Shown: one piece after another, positions 54,170 through 63,707 of the stretch | Position numbering within the stretch: position 1 is the first letter of the stretch | Layout of the letters: each line of letters starts with the position of its first letter | Source: Bacillus weihaiensis | Lineage (GTDB): Bacteria > Bacillota > Bacilli > Bacillales > Bacillaceae | DNA length: 64,000 nucleotides | Assembly: GCF_001889165.1 (NCBI RefSeq) | Contig: NZ_CP016020.1 | Span: 2,392,501 to 2,456,500 of the forward strand | Direction: 5' to 3' | Made by a program: the position numbers and the translations under genes | Notes under the pieces: generated by a model | Seen by the model: only the letters and a program-made list of their open reading frames with translations | What the model was told of the DNA's origin: nothing | The model's database searches: none

Positions 54170-55327
54170 TTATCTACGCTTATTACGGTTTCTTAAAAAT
54201 GTAGGAATATCTAATGTATCATCTGCTTGTTGTTGTGTTTGTTGAACATTTCCACGTGATGGAGCTTCATGTGTTGTTTCCTCACGTTTTGGTTCACGCT
54301 TTTGTGCAGGCTTAGTCATCGTGCTTCCAGAATTAAATTGGCGTGAAGGCTGTTGCTTAAGTGGGTTTGTTTCCTGTTCAGCAAAACCAGTTGCAATCAC
54401 CGTAACAATAATCTCATCTTTCAAATTTTCATTAATAACAGAACCAAAGATCATGTTTACTTCTTGATCTGATGCAGAAGCTACAATATCTGCCGCTTCT
54501 TGTACTTCATATAGACTTAAATTCATACCACCCGTAATGTTCATTAGAACACCTTGAGCACCATCAATTGATTTTTCTAACAATGGACTTGAGATAGCTT
54601 TTTTAGCAGCTTCAGAAGCACGACTTTCTCCTGTTGCTACACCAATACCCATCAAAGCAGAACCTTTATTGGACATAATTGTTTTAACATCTGCAAAGTC
54701 AAGGTTAATTAAACCAGGAGTAGCGATTAAGTCAGAAATACCTTGAACACCTTGTCGTAACACATTATCAGCTTCTCTAAATGCTTCAAGCATTGGTGTA
54801 TTCTTATCGACAATTTCAAGCAAACGATCGTTTGGAATAACAATAAGCGTATCGACAGAATCCTTCATTGCACTTATTCCGCCCGCTGCCTGCATTTGAC
54901 GCTTTCTTCCTTCAAATGTAAACGGTCTTGTCACAACACCTACTGTTAAAGCTCCTAAATCTTTTGCTATTTGTGCAATAACAGGTGCAGCTCCAGTACC
55001 TGTTCCACCACCCATTCCAGCGGTAACAAACACCATATCAGCACCTCTAAGAGCTTCCTCGATTTGTTCTCTGCTTTCTTCGGCAGCTTTTTTACCAACC
55101 TCTGGGTTAGCGCCTGCACCTAATCCTCTTGTTAGCTTAGAACCAATTTGCATTTTCACTTCTGCTTTTGATAAGTTCAAAGCTTGTGCATCTGTATTCA
55201 CTGCAATAAATTCTACACCTTGAACTCCGTGCTCTATCATTCGATTAACGGCGTTATTACCACCGCCACCTACTCCAATAACCTTGATGGTAGCTAAGCC
55301 GTCAATATTTGTTTCAAACTCCAACAT
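54170..55327 (-). CDS. ftsZ: Cell-division tubulin homologue FtsZ
   Basis: GTPase that forms the Z-ring. Motifs: [12 protein letters not shown], the tubulin signature GGGTGTG at 106-112 and the synergy-loop region [18 protein letters not shown] variable linker and the conserved C-terminal peptide [13 protein letters not shown] follow; the latter binds FtsA, SepF and other partners. 385 aa. AGGAGGA ribosome site, 6 bases before the ATG. Same transcript as ftsA. Confidence 0.98.
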   Translation of the reverse strand: MLEFETNIDGLATIKVIGVGGGGNNAVNRMIEHGVQGVEFIAVNTDAQALNLSKAEVKMQIGSKLTRGLGAGANPEVGKKAAEESREQIEEALRGADMVFVTAGMGGGTGTGAAPVIAQIAKDLGALTVGVVTRPFTFEGRKRQMQAAGGISAMKDSVDTLIVIPNDRLLEIVDKNTPMLEAFREADNVLRQGVQGISDLIATPGLINLDFADVKTIMSNKGSALMGIGVATGESRASEAAKKAISSPLLEKSIDGAQGVLMNITGGMNLSLYEVQEAADIVASASDQEVNMIFGSVINENLKDEIIVTVIATGFAEQETNPLKQQPSRQFNSGSTMTKPAQKREPKREETTHEAPSRGNVQQTQQQADDTLDIPTFLRNRNKRR

Positions 55328-55371
55328 GCGAAATCCTCCTAATCCATCAAATCAATTCTAATTGATGTCTA

Positions 55372-56661
55372 CTATTCAAAGAAGTAACCAAAAAACTTCT
55401 TCACTTTATTCACTTTATTTTCCTCTTGTTGTTTTTGAGGTTTAGTTCTTTGCTGTTGTGTTGGTTGTTCGTAAGTTGCTGCAACCTCAATAGCATCTAC
55501 TTGTACATTCGAACCAATTTTTCTACCTTGAATTTTAGCATTTTTATGTGCGAATTGAATTAACCCAACGCCAGTCATATATTGTGGTTCTCTCACACCA
55601 ATATAATCTGGGCTTGCTATTCTTACACTATTTTGAAGGATTGCCTGTCCTAATTCAAGTACCCCAGGCATTTTAACCGTACCACCTGTTAAAACTAACC
55701 CTCCTGGTAAGTCTTGAACTCCAAGTCTCCTTAACTCATGTAAAATAAGCTCGTAGATTTCTTCCATTCTAGCTTCTATAATATCAGCAACTTCTAATTG
55801 GTTAAAGGTTCTCTTTTGATCAGAACCTATAACAGACGCTTCAAAGATTTCATCCTCAGAGGCATGATCATAAAAAGCATGTCCATGCTTTAGTTTGATT
55901 CTTTCTGCTTCCTCTGTCGTTGTGCGAAGTCCTATTGAAAGATCCTTCGTTATATGCTCGCCACCAACTGGTAGTACAGAAGTTGCGACTAAGTGGTCTT
56001 GTTCAAAAACTGCAATAGTTGTAGAACCACCACCAATTTCAACTAGAGCGACACCTAGATTTTTCTCATCTTTTGATAGTGCAACAGAACCTGCTGCCAA
56101 TGGTTGCAAGCAAATATCTGTAATTTCTAGGCCTGCACGCTCTACACATCGTAATAAATTATGTAAGATCGTCTTTGAACCAGTAATAATAATACCTTCC
56201 ATTTCTAGACGAACCCCAAGCATTCCTCTCGGATCATTAATTTCGTCTAGTCCATCCACTATAAATTGCCTTGGTATTACATCAATGATTTCTCGTTCAG
56301 GTGGTATCGATATGACCTGAGCAGCGTCTATCACACGTCTAACGTCTTCATTAGAAATTTCGCGATTTTCACTTGATACAGCTACTACTCCGTGACAGTC
56401 TTGAAGGTGCACGTGATTTCCAGTAACACCAACTACCACTCTTTTTAACGAGATTCCAACCATTCTTTCAGCTTGTTCAACAGCTTTCTTAATAGAATGA
56501 ACGGTCGCATCTATATCGACGATAGACCCTTTACGTAATCCTTCTGATTTTACATTACCTACACCAATAATGTTTAAAGTATCATTTGCCATTTCACCAA
56601 TAATTACTTTAACACTGGATGTACCGATGTCAAGACTTACAAATAGTTCATTGCTGTTCAT
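55372..56661 (-). CDS. ftsA: Cell-division actin homologue FtsA
   Basis: Actin-like protein that tethers FtsZ to the membrane. Phosphate-1 motif SLDIGTSSVKVIIGE near the N-terminus, then the 1C domain, ATP-binding VEIGGGSTTIAVF and GLVLTGGTVKMPG. The C-terminal amphipathic anchor is KVNKVKKFFGYFFE. I start at the ATG at 56661 (GGAGGTG, 7 bases upstream, 429 aa) rather than 18 bp upstream. Promoters should lie in the 170 bp before it, but I could not assign them. Confidence 0.97.
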   Translation of the reverse strand: MNSNELFVSLDIGTSSVKVIIGEMANDTLNIIGVGNVKSEGLRKGSIVDIDATVHSIKKAVEQAERMVGISLKRVVVGVTGNHVHLQDCHGVVAVSSENREISNEDVRRVIDAAQVISIPPEREIIDVIPRQFIVDGLDEINDPRGMLGVRLEMEGIIITGSKTILHNLLRCVERAGLEITDICLQPLAAGSVALSKDEKNLGVALVEIGGGSTTIAVFEQDHLVATSVLPVGGEHITKDLSIGLRTTTEEAERIKLKHGHAFYDHASEDEIFEASVIGSDQKRTFNQLEVADIIEARMEEIYELILHELRRLGVQDLPGGLVLTGGTVKMPGVLELGQAILQNSVRIASPDYIGVREPQYMTGVGLIQFAHKNAKIQGRKIGSNVQVDAIEVAATYEQPTQQQRTKPQKQQEENKVNKVKKFFGYFFE

Positions 56662-56831
56662 TCTAAGGCACCTCCTCATCTATTGATACTCTTCTTATTC
56701 TATTCTTTGAAGAACAACATGACAATGAATCTAGTTTTACATATTTGTAACAAAATATTATTTTAATATTTCCTTGATTTTTCCTTCACTAGTGTTTATT
56801 CGTCAAATAATTGATATTCCCTCTATTTTAT

Positions 56832-57194
56832 TCAACTTTTTTTCAATTTTTCTCGTGAAAGAGCCCATTTTGAGATTAAAATCCTTCTTATTACAGCTAT
56901 ATTTTGAAAGAGTCTAACTCCAAAGGCAAACACTGCTACTAAGTACAAGTCTACACCAAGATGAACCCCGAGAAAAGCTAAACTTGCAGCTAGTATGATG
57001 TTAAAGAAAAAACCAGATACAAAGACCATTTCATCGTATATGTCTTGCAAATGTGCCCTTATTCCTCCCAGTAGAGTATCAAGGGCAGCAAGTATGGCAA
57101 TTGATAGGTAGTTTGAATATTCAGGAGGGATACGCAGTTCTGATACAATACCTAAAAATATCCCTAAAAGTAACCCTAATATAGGCAACCACAT
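56832..57194 (-). CDS. sbp: Small basic protein Sbp (DUF1290)
   Basis: 120-aa membrane protein with three hydrophobic segments and a basic C-terminus (SKWALSREKLKKS). The segment SIAILAALDTLLGGIRA is the DUF1290 hallmark. It stands between ylxX and ftsA in spore-forming Firmicutes. Function unknown. Confidence 0.93.
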   Translation of the reverse strand: MWLPILGLLLGIFLGIVSELRIPPEYSNYLSIAILAALDTLLGGIRAHLQDIYDEMVFVSGFFFNIILAASLAFLGVHLGVDLYLVAVFAFGVRLFQNIAVIRRILISKWALSREKLKKS

Positions 57195-57195
57195 T

Positions 57196-57921
57196 TTATC
57201 CCCCTCCTTTATTCGCTTTAACAGCTTTCATATTTTTCACTCGTATTGGATCTTCATACGCAGGAATAATCATATGATCAATTGGTTTAGATATATTCAA
57301 ACTTAAATTATCAATTGCAAAATCTTCATCTGTAGTAGATGCACTCATTCGATTATAAAGCTTTTCAACATTATCTGAAATAACTTTAATTTTCAAAGGA
57401 AGTTTATCTAAACTAAAATTATCCATTTTGGTTTGACCATTAATATCTCTAATGACGGATGAATTAATGAATCTTCTATCTGCTATAGCGATATCTTTCG
57501 CTCCATAAGAATTTAACTCATTTATTAATCTTTTCAATAACTCCGGTGAGACATTTTGAAGAGGTTTACCAATTAAGTCTTCACTGAATAATTGGTCAAT
57601 CGTAATGACTAATCCTTCACCAGAAATTTCTGTTAGACCCGCTTCTTCTTTTAATACATTCAGGTTATCTTTTAAAGCTGTTTCAGGGTTCTGATTTTCC
57701 TCATTTTCATACGTTTTAATCATTGCATTATATTTTCGGATTTCACTTAAAAGCTCTATTTGAAGCTGCTGTTGTTTTGTTAAATCTTCCCTGAGTTGCC
57801 ACATATCACGTGTATCCCTTACAATAGGCTCCTGAATTGTCTGAAATTGAACGGCTAGCATCATACCAAATATCATTGTAAGGAACGTAAAACTCAGCCC
57901 CTTTTTCCAGCCTCTATTCAT
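57196..57921 (-). CDS. ylxX: DUF881 membrane-anchored protein YlxX
   Basis: One N-terminal transmembrane helix (about 8-28), a coiled-coil segment (about 35-75) and an extracytoplasmic DUF881 domain with GLVITIDQLFSEDL, INELNSYGAKDIAIADRR and PLKIKVISD. I chose the ATG at 57921 (AGGTGG 5 bases upstream, 241 aa). Function unknown. It is a paralogue of the next gene ylxW; in B. subtilis the two are adjacent, here they are 390 bp apart. Confidence 0.9.
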   Translation of the reverse strand: MNRGWKKGLSFTFLTMIFGMMLAVQFQTIQEPIVRDTRDMWQLREDLTKQQQLQIELLSEIRKYNAMIKTYENEENQNPETALKDNLNVLKEEAGLTEISGEGLVITIDQLFSEDLIGKPLQNVSPELLKRLINELNSYGAKDIAIADRRFINSSVIRDINGQTKMDNFSLDKLPLKIKVISDNVEKLYNRMSASTTDEDFAIDNLSLNISKPIDHMIIPAYEDPIRVKNMKAVKANKGGG

Positions 57922-58044
57922 TAAAACCACCTAACCATCTTATATTAATCAAATTACCCTTTAGAGTATAAAGATTTATCCTTTTTATGAATGAGTTTGT
58001 CATGTCTTCATTAAGTTACCTTAAAGATTGGCTCTATACTGGTT

Positions 58045-58191
58045 GTTGATTTTCGTTACAGACATACGACTACCGCGAGCAGGCCGGGAGCCTCATCGTA
58101 AGCTACCCGCCTGCAGGGTCTCCCTTTGACACGCTTCTTCCCCAGAAGTCTCTTACCTTCTACTCCAATCAAAAATGAGCAAAAAATCAAC
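58045..58191. repeat. Degenerate ~147-bp dispersed repeat, copy 2
   Basis: Bounded by imperfect terminal inverted repeats GTTGATTTT (58045-58053) and AAAAATCAAC (58182-58191). The GC-richer body contains ACCGCGAGCAGGC, GGGAGCCTCATCG, GCAGGGTCTCCC and TTCTACTCCAATCAA. It is non-coding and inserted between two genes that are normally contiguous. Confidence 0.85.
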
Positions 58192-58219
58192 TTTAAACAT
58201 GTAGATTTAACTAACTACA

Positions 58220-58268
58220 AGTAGTTCTGCTCTTATGAATAGAAACTTTACATAAGAGCAGAACTACT
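58220..58268. repeat. Perfect 18-bp inverted repeat next to repeat copy 2
   Basis: Arms 58220-58237 and 58251-58268 (AGTAGTTCTGCTCTTATG and complement) with a 13-base loop, 44 bp past the ylxW stop. There is no proper T-run on either side, so it is only a poor terminator candidate. Confidence 0.75.
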
Positions 58269-58311
58269 ATGTGGTCGACTTAATCGGCCTTCACTCCATC
58301 CTTTTACGAAC

Positions 58312-59031
58312 TTAGGAGGCCGAGTCTTTTTGCTCGTTCAATAAGGGTTCCATTACAATCTTATCTTTTTTCTCAACAGCTACAACTACATGGTCATATG
58401 TAAGCTGATCTATTACACCACCTGTAATATTTAAGGCTGGTATCATGACATTTGGATCTCCTATGGCAGATATAACAAAGGGTGCTGGGAATTGGTTCCC
58501 ATCAACAGTTACAACTGGACCATTACAATAAATATAAGAGTGTCTTGAAAGTCTCTGACCATTGACAGAAACTGCATCTGCACCAGAAATGTATAGCTCA
58601 TTTATTACACTAAAAATCTGAGATTCATGAACGATATAGTTATTAACGTTTTCACCGTCAGGAACATAAGAAGCATCCTCTAGAGTCACCTGTACTCCTT
58701 TCCCTTCTACTGCAACGTCACCAACATACATTCTGTATTTTTCGACATCTTCCACTAAATTATAATAGACTTGTTTTTCTTCTTTCAATGAAGCTTCAAT
58801 CTCTTCTACTCTTTCTTGCTTTTCAAACAATTCCTTTTGCAAATCGCGATTAATCTCTTCCTTTGTTATGAGCTGTGATCTAATTTGATATTCTTTGTCC
58901 CATTGCTCTGGAGAAAGAGTTTCACCTTTTGCTTTCTCTCTTGTTAATTGAAAAGAATATGAAATTAAAAAGCCTAAAACCAAGAAGATAAGAGATAAAA
59001 TGACATAACTGCCTTTCATTCTACTCTTCAT
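58312..59031 (-). CDS. ylxW: DUF881 membrane-anchored protein YlxW
   Basis: N-terminal signal anchor (about 8-28), a long coiled coil (about 45-100, Glu/Lys-rich) and an external DUF881 domain (GVQVTLEDAS, INELYISGADAVSVNGQR, PFVISAIGDP). 239 aa. It overlaps divIB by 11 bp, so it is translated with the division genes; its role is unknown. Paralogue of YlxX. Confidence 0.9.
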   Translation of the reverse strand: MKSRMKGSYVILSLIFLVLGFLISYSFQLTREKAKGETLSPEQWDKEYQIRSQLITKEEINRDLQKELFEKQERVEEIEASLKEEKQVYYNLVEDVEKYRMYVGDVAVEGKGVQVTLEDASYVPDGENVNNYIVHESQIFSVINELYISGADAVSVNGQRLSRHSYIYCNGPVVTVDGNQFPAPFVISAIGDPNVMIPALNITGGVIDQLTYDHVVVAVEKKDKIVMEPLLNEQKDSAS

Positions 59032-59809
59032 TACTAGCAGACTCCTCTTCCTTCTTCATTTCTTCATATGATTCAAAGTAGGAGCCGACCTCTAAATGAA
59101 TGACCCCTCTACTATTTTCATCTAACGCATTCACAATACTTGGATATGATTTCATTTTCTTAGCAAAGGTTCTAACAGAAGCATGAACTTCAAATCCATC
59201 ATTCATGTAGAGTTTAATTAACCAAGGATCTGTTTTACCAGGAGTATGATGTATTTCCGAGATCGAATTAAGTATTGTAGGAGGAAGCTTTAATAGTTCA
59301 GCTGTCAATTCTTTTATATCCTCTTCACTATTCCAATCGACTAATAATGGAGCATCTGCAGGCAATGCAATACTCTTCTCCTCTAACGCTTGTCCATTCT
59401 CCAAAATAGGATAATAAGTGCTAGATTTTTCAATATAAGCAATGCTAGCATATTCAGCAACATTTAGAACGACTTCATTTGGAAATTTCTTCTGTATTTC
59501 CACATGTTTTATTTGCAAATGGTTGCTTAGATTCTTTTCAACTTCAGATATGTTAATATTCCAAAATCCTGTAGAAGTCGTAATTCCACTTAATTCAATG
59601 ATTTCTTTAGAATCAACATGCTCATTTCCTTCTACAGAGATAGAGGCAACCTTACTCAATGGGGACTGAAAATAAATAACAAGTAATATTAGCAGAAAAA
59701 AGATTGATAAAAAAGAAATAAGTCTTCGATTTGATTTCTGTTTTCGTTGTTGTTGTAATTTTGGGATGCGGTCTTCTAACGAAACAACTTTTTTCTCCAC
59801 CATTTTCAC
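59021..59809 (-). CDS. divIB: Cell-division protein DivIB (FtsQ)
   Basis: Bitopic septal protein that stabilises the FtsL-DivIC complex. A basic cytoplasmic N-terminus (KLQQQRKQKSNRR), one helix (about 31-48), a POTRA domain (VASISVEGNEHVDSKEIIEL) and the FtsQ/DivIB beta domain. The frame opens with GTG; an ATG two codons later (59803) is equally possible. A terminator upstream isolates it from murB. Confidence 0.95.
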   Translation of the reverse strand: MKMVEKKVVSLEDRIPKLQQQRKQKSNRRLISFLSIFFLLILLVIYFQSPLSKVASISVEGNEHVDSKEIIELSGITTSTGFWNINISEVEKNLSNHLQIKHVEIQKKFPNEVVLNVAEYASIAYIEKSSTYYPILENGQALEEKSIALPADAPLLVDWNSEEDIKELTAELLKLPPTILNSISEIHHTPGKTDPWLIKLYMNDGFEVHASVRTFAKKMKSYPSIVNALDENSRGVIHLEVGSYFESYEEMKKEEESASNEE

Positions 59810-59904
59810 CTCATCCTAGCATATTAAACTAGGTCTTCTTCTTTGCTCACGAGAGTCTTATCTAATATGTTCACTACAAAGCATGAAACAGTATGGAATA
59901 AAAC

Positions 59905-59926
59905 AAACGGCATGGATATGCCGTTT
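59905..59926 (-). terminator. Terminator of murB
   Basis: Nine-bp stem AAACGGCAT/ATGCCGTTT with a 4-base loop, followed by TGTTTTATT on the minus strand, 70 bp past the murB stop. Confidence 0.85.
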
Positions 59927-59996
59927 TATTTCAAGTTAAGATTATTAACTTTTGATAGTATAACACAATTTAAGGAAAAATTGGGAGTGAATGTGA

Positions 59997-60905
59997 CTAT
60001 TTCCCGCCAATGATTTCAACTTCAGTCTCCATGCTCACACCGTACTTTTCTAGTATAGTTTGCTTTACAAAATCGATTAAATCTAAAACATCCTTTGCTT
60101 TTGCACCACCGGCATTTACAATAAAATTACCATGCATATCTGATATTTTAGCTCCCCCGATTTGATGCCCTTTTAATCCAGCATCTTCTACAAGTTTCCC
60201 AGCATAATGTGGTAAGGGATTTCTAAAAATACTCCCTGCACAAGGATAATTCCAAGGTTGAGTATCTCTTCTATAATCTTTATTCTTTTGCATAACACCT
60301 ACAATATCCTCTTTCTTCCCTTCCTGGAGTTTAAGTACAGCTTGAACACAAATGCCAGGACGTTTTTCTTGAAGAATTGACGTACGGTAAGAAAATTCTA
60401 ACTCTTCGTTTGTAAGCCATTGTAAGGAACCATCTTCAAATAAAACAAGAGCTTTTATCAAAATAGTAGACATGTCTGAACCATGTGCACCTGCATTCAT
60501 ATACACTGCCCCACCGATGGAACCAGGAATTCCACTTGCAAATTCAAGGCCTGACAACCCTTTTTTACTAATAATGGTTGCTAGTTTAATTACAGAGTAG
60601 CCACCGCCAACAGTGAGTACATCTCCCTCAATGTTCATCTCATCCATACCTGTACCAATTTTGATAACTACACCTCTAATACCCTCATCCGCTACTAAAA
60701 GATTGGAGCCTCTCCCAATCGCTCTCCATGGTACATCATGCTTCTTTATAATTTCTAATGCTTTTTCCAAACTCTCACTATTTGTTGGCTCTATTAATAG
60801 ATCAGCAGGACCACCTATTTTAATTGTCGTATGTTTTGCTAAAGGCTCATTTACGAGTACCTTTCCAATATTTTCATTTTTTAATTCATCTGTAATAGTT
60901 AGCAT
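59997..60905 (-). CDS. murB: UDP-N-acetylenolpyruvoylglucosamine reductase
   Basis: FAD-dependent reduction giving UDP-MurNAc. FAD-binding [11 protein letters not shown] and [11 protein letters not shown], then [19 protein letters not shown] and the proton-donor Ser of CAGSIFRNP. Type II, with no extra loop region. I start at the ATG at 60905 (GGAGG 6 bases upstream, 302 aa). Confidence 0.97.
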   Translation of the reverse strand: MLTITDELKNENIGKVLVNEPLAKHTTIKIGGPADLLIEPTNSESLEKALEIIKKHDVPWRAIGRGSNLLVADEGIRGVVIKIGTGMDEMNIEGDVLTVGGGYSVIKLATIISKKGLSGLEFASGIPGSIGGAVYMNAGAHGSDMSTILIKALVLFEDGSLQWLTNEELEFSYRTSILQEKRPGICVQAVLKLQEGKKEDIVGVMQKNKDYRRDTQPWNYPCAGSIFRNPLPHYAGKLVEDAGLKGHQIGGAKISDMHGNFIVNAGGAKAKDVLDLIDFVKQTILEKYGVSMETEVEIIGGK

Positions 60906-61013
60906 AAAATACCTCCTCATTGCTTGCAAACGTTTCGTGAACCTTTATAAAATAAGGCTCCACTCGAGAAAATAGCGATAAGATCGTACACAATCCCATA
61001 AAATGACTGCTTT

Positions 61014-62105
61014 TTACGAACTTACTTCTTTGAGTACGTTGGATAATCTTTCAGCTGCATCTGGTATACCTAGTTGTTTAGATGCTTTACTCATTTCTGT
61101 TAGTTTAAATTCATTTAATAAGATATGATCAATTTTCGTTAAAAGAGTACTCCCTGTTAACTCATTTTCCTTTACCATAATCGCTGCATCATGATCACTC
61201 AAGCTACGCGCATTCACTTCTTGATGATTTGCCGTTACATATGGACTTGGGATTAAAATACTTGGTAAACCTAATGCTGTAATTTCAGCAAGTGAGGTTG
61301 CACCTGCACGACCTACTATTAAATCTACACCAGCTAACACCTCAGGCATATTGTGTATAAAAGGCTTAATGATGACGTGCGATGAGTCCTTAAGTTTATT
61401 CACTTCATCCATTACTTTATCATAATGCACTTCACCCGTGACATAGATGACTTGATAGGATTTTTCTGCTAAAGAAGGAATCATATCCAATACAGCATCA
61501 TTAATTGCTTTTGCTCCACGACTACCTCCAAAAATCAAGACAGACTTTTTGCCTTCTTGTAAACCTAACGATGTTCTACCTTTTTTTGCATCTTGACCAA
61601 GTACTTCTGAAGCACGAGGATTACCTGTTAATACTACCTTATGCGGTGGAAAATATTTTTTTGCTTCATTAAAACAAATTGCTACCTTATCGACATATTT
61701 TGATAGAAATTTATTAGTCATCCCAGGAAGACTATTTTGCTCGTGAATAACAGTTGGTATTTTGAGCTTAGCAGCTGCATATACGACCGGACCACATACA
61801 TACCCACCTGTTCCAATCACTACATCTGGTTTAAACTCTTTTAAATACTTCTTACTGATAGTCACTCCATTTATAAATCTCATAATCGTTTTCACATTAT
61901 CAAATGATAATTTTCTTTTAAATCCTGATATTTCAATAGATTTAAATGGAATCCCTTCCCGAGTTACGATGTTTTGTTCTAATCCTTTTTCAGTTCCAAT
62001 ATATAAAAATTCAATCTTATCGTTGTGCTTTTTCATTTCATTAATTAAAGCTAAGGCAGGGTAAATATGTCCACCGGTACCTCCACCACTAACAACAACT
62101 CTCAT
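61014..62105 (-). CDS. murG: Lipid II synthase MurG
   Basis: Membrane-associated GT28 glycosyltransferase that adds GlcNAc to lipid I. The first glycine loop [18 protein letters not shown] is at the N-terminus, with [17 protein letters not shown] and [12 protein letters not shown], and the UDP site [16 protein letters not shown]. 363 aa. A 398-bp gap with a hairpin separates it from spoVE, whereas in B. subtilis they adjoin. Confidence 0.97.
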   Translation of the reverse strand: MRVVVSGGGTGGHIYPALALINEMKKHNDKIEFLYIGTEKGLEQNIVTREGIPFKSIEISGFKRKLSFDNVKTIMRFINGVTISKKYLKEFKPDVVIGTGGYVCGPVVYAAAKLKIPTVIHEQNSLPGMTNKFLSKYVDKVAICFNEAKKYFPPHKVVLTGNPRASEVLGQDAKKGRTSLGLQEGKKSVLIFGGSRGAKAINDAVLDMIPSLAEKSYQVIYVTGEVHYDKVMDEVNKLKDSSHVIIKPFIHNMPEVLAGVDLIVGRAGATSLAEITALGLPSILIPSPYVTANHQEVNARSLSDHDAAIMVKENELTGSTLLTKIDHILLNEFKLTEMSKASKQLGIPDAAERLSNVLKEVSS

Positions 62106-62503
62106 ATTAATTCCCCCATATCATTCAAATTCAATTATATAATCCTTAAATCGTTATAAAGGATAGATGTATTTTATTGTTTAATCATTCACTGAATTAC
62201 TTTTACGTTTTATAAAAGCTTGTTCTATGTAAACCATTCATCCTAGTTTTTAACGTAAACTTTTTGGGCACTGTTGGTTCCCAATTTAGGCCCCCAATTT
62301 CCGAGGAGAACCATAATTCCATGAAATATTGGTACAGATACAATCTTCATTATTGAGGCATTATCATGTAAAAAATAGATAAGGCTGACGTTTAAGGACT
62401 TCTCAGAGATGTAGTTCTCTTAGAGAGTGTCACTTACACAGTGTCAGCCTTAACTCTTTCATTTTATATGAAGAATGATGTTTAATAAATCTTCTTTACA
62501 AAT
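62106..62503. other. Gene-free stretch between spoVE and murG
   Basis: AT-rich. It contains the large hairpin at 62381-62451 and a short GC-richer patch (62272-62313) with two copies of CCCAATTT between GGTTC and GAACC. No gene is visible. It should carry a promoter for murG. Confidence 0.6.
62381..62451 (-). terminator. Large hairpin/terminator after spoVE
   Basis: Outer 9-bp stem AAGGCTGAC/GTCAGCCTT encloses about 53 bases with a second inner dyad (TCTC/GAGA type). On the minus strand it is followed by TATCTATTTTTTAC. A terminator for spoVE is likely. Confidence 0.7.
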
Positions 62504-63604
62504 CTAATATTTCGAATATCTACTTACATTCAATAACACTCCGATGGCCATTAGCATCAAGGTTAAGGACGAACCTCCATAACTTAAGAATGGTAGTGTA
62601 ATGCCTGTAACCGGCATTAATCCGGTGACAACACCTATATTGATCATTACTTGAATAGCCACCATTGTAATAATCCCAATAGCTAGGAAACTACCATATA
62701 AATCTGGAGCACCAAGCGCAATTCTAATTCCTCTCCATAAAAGAAGTCCAAATAAGAGTAAGATAAAGGATCCACCAATAAAGCCTAGTTCTTCCGCTAA
62801 AATTGCAAAAATAAAGTCTGTTTGTGGTTCAGGTAAGTAAAAGAACTTTTGCCTGCTTTGACCAAGTCCTAGACCGAACAGACCACCAGGCCCAATGGCA
62901 TATAATGATTGTATGATTTGAAATCCACTTCCTAATGGATCTTCCCATGGGTCTAAGAAGGATGTTATTCTCTTAATTCGATAGGGCGCAGATAAAACGA
63001 GAACGACAAATCCAGCGAGTCCTGCAAGTCCTAGCCAAGCAAAATGAATAATACGTGCTCCAGAGACAAATATCATGACAATGCAAGTACCGACCATGAC
63101 TGTCCCAGTTCCTAAGTCAGGTTGAAGCATAATCATGGCAAATGCTAAAAAAACGATCCCTAATGAAGGGATAAGACCTTTTTTAAAGGAAGTGATTTTC
63201 TTCTGATTTTCTGATAAAAATTTTGCCAAAAAGGCTATCATGGCAAGTTTCATGAATTCTGAAGGCTGAATAGAAAAAGCTCCAACTCCAATCCAACTTC
63301 TTGAACCGTTACGCTCCATCCCTATTCCAGGAATTAATACGGCTATAAGTAGGAAAAAGCAAACAATTACAAGCATCTTCGCCCATGTTCTCCATGTCCA
63401 ATAGTCCACATTCATTAAGAAGAACATCGCAATGACACCAACACCTGCAAACAATAGCTGCCTTTTAGCGAAAAAGAATGAATCATCGAATTTGTATGTA
63501 GCCCAAACTGCGCTTGCACTATATACCATAATGAGACCAATAGTTAAGAGTAATAAGGTCAAAATAACTAATATAAAATCTGGTGTAGACCTTTTAGCTG
63601 TCAA
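62504..63604 (-). CDS. spoVE: Sporulation SEDS glycosyltransferase SpoVE
   Basis: SEDS-family lipid II polymerase of the spore cortex. Ten transmembrane helices. Motifs MVYSASAVWA, NGSRSWIGVGAFSIQPSEFMK, LQPDLGTG, LPEPQTDFIFA and LPFLSYGGSS. It resembles B. subtilis SpoVE more closely than FtsW. The longest frame begins at a TTG at 63625. A second TTG at 63602-63604, 9 bases after AGGGG, gives 366 aa, equal to B. subtilis SpoVE, so I use it. Confidence 0.95.
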   Translation of the reverse strand: MTAKRSTPDFILVILTLLLLTIGLIMVYSASAVWATYKFDDSFFFAKRQLLFAGVGVIAMFFLMNVDYWTWRTWAKMLVIVCFFLLIAVLIPGIGMERNGSRSWIGVGAFSIQPSEFMKLAMIAFLAKFLSENQKKITSFKKGLIPSLGIVFLAFAMIMLQPDLGTGTVMVGTCIVMIFVSGARIIHFAWLGLAGLAGFVVLVLSAPYRIKRITSFLDPWEDPLGSGFQIIQSLYAIGPGGLFGLGLGQSRQKFFYLPEPQTDFIFAILAEELGFIGGSFILLLFGLLLWRGIRIALGAPDLYGSFLAIGIITMVAIQVMINIGVVTGLMPVTGITLPFLSYGGSSLTLMLMAIGVLLNVSRYSKY

Positions 63605-63631
63605 CGCCGAACACCCCTGTACCAAGTTTAT

Positions 63632-63707
63632 TAAGGGCTTTTGGTTTTAAAATAAGCGTTATTTCAGCTCATTGTTCACCATTTTCATAACGTTGTACAA
63701 GCCCTTA
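63632..63707 (-). repeat. Long-loop inverted repeat between murD and spoVE
   Basis: TAAGGGCTT (63632-63640) pairs with AAGCCCTTA (63699-63707) around a loop of 58 bases and overlaps the murD stop. There is no T-run; its role is unclear. Confidence 0.5.

Larger units (their letters stand above)
57931..58311. other. Gene-free stretch between ylxW and ylxX
   Basis: Occupied by the dispersed repeat copy 2 and by the perfect hairpin at 58220-58268. Nothing coding is visible. Confidence 0.8.

Noticed and set aside
55895-56320. 141-codon open frame on the plus strand inside ftsA
   Set aside because: Antisense shadow of the well-conserved ftsA; Ser-rich composition and no ribosome site.
56662-56831. 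SigH promoter upstream of ftsA
   Set aside because: A -35-like GAAGGAAAA is present but no RNNGAAT-type -10 at the right distance, so I did not call it.
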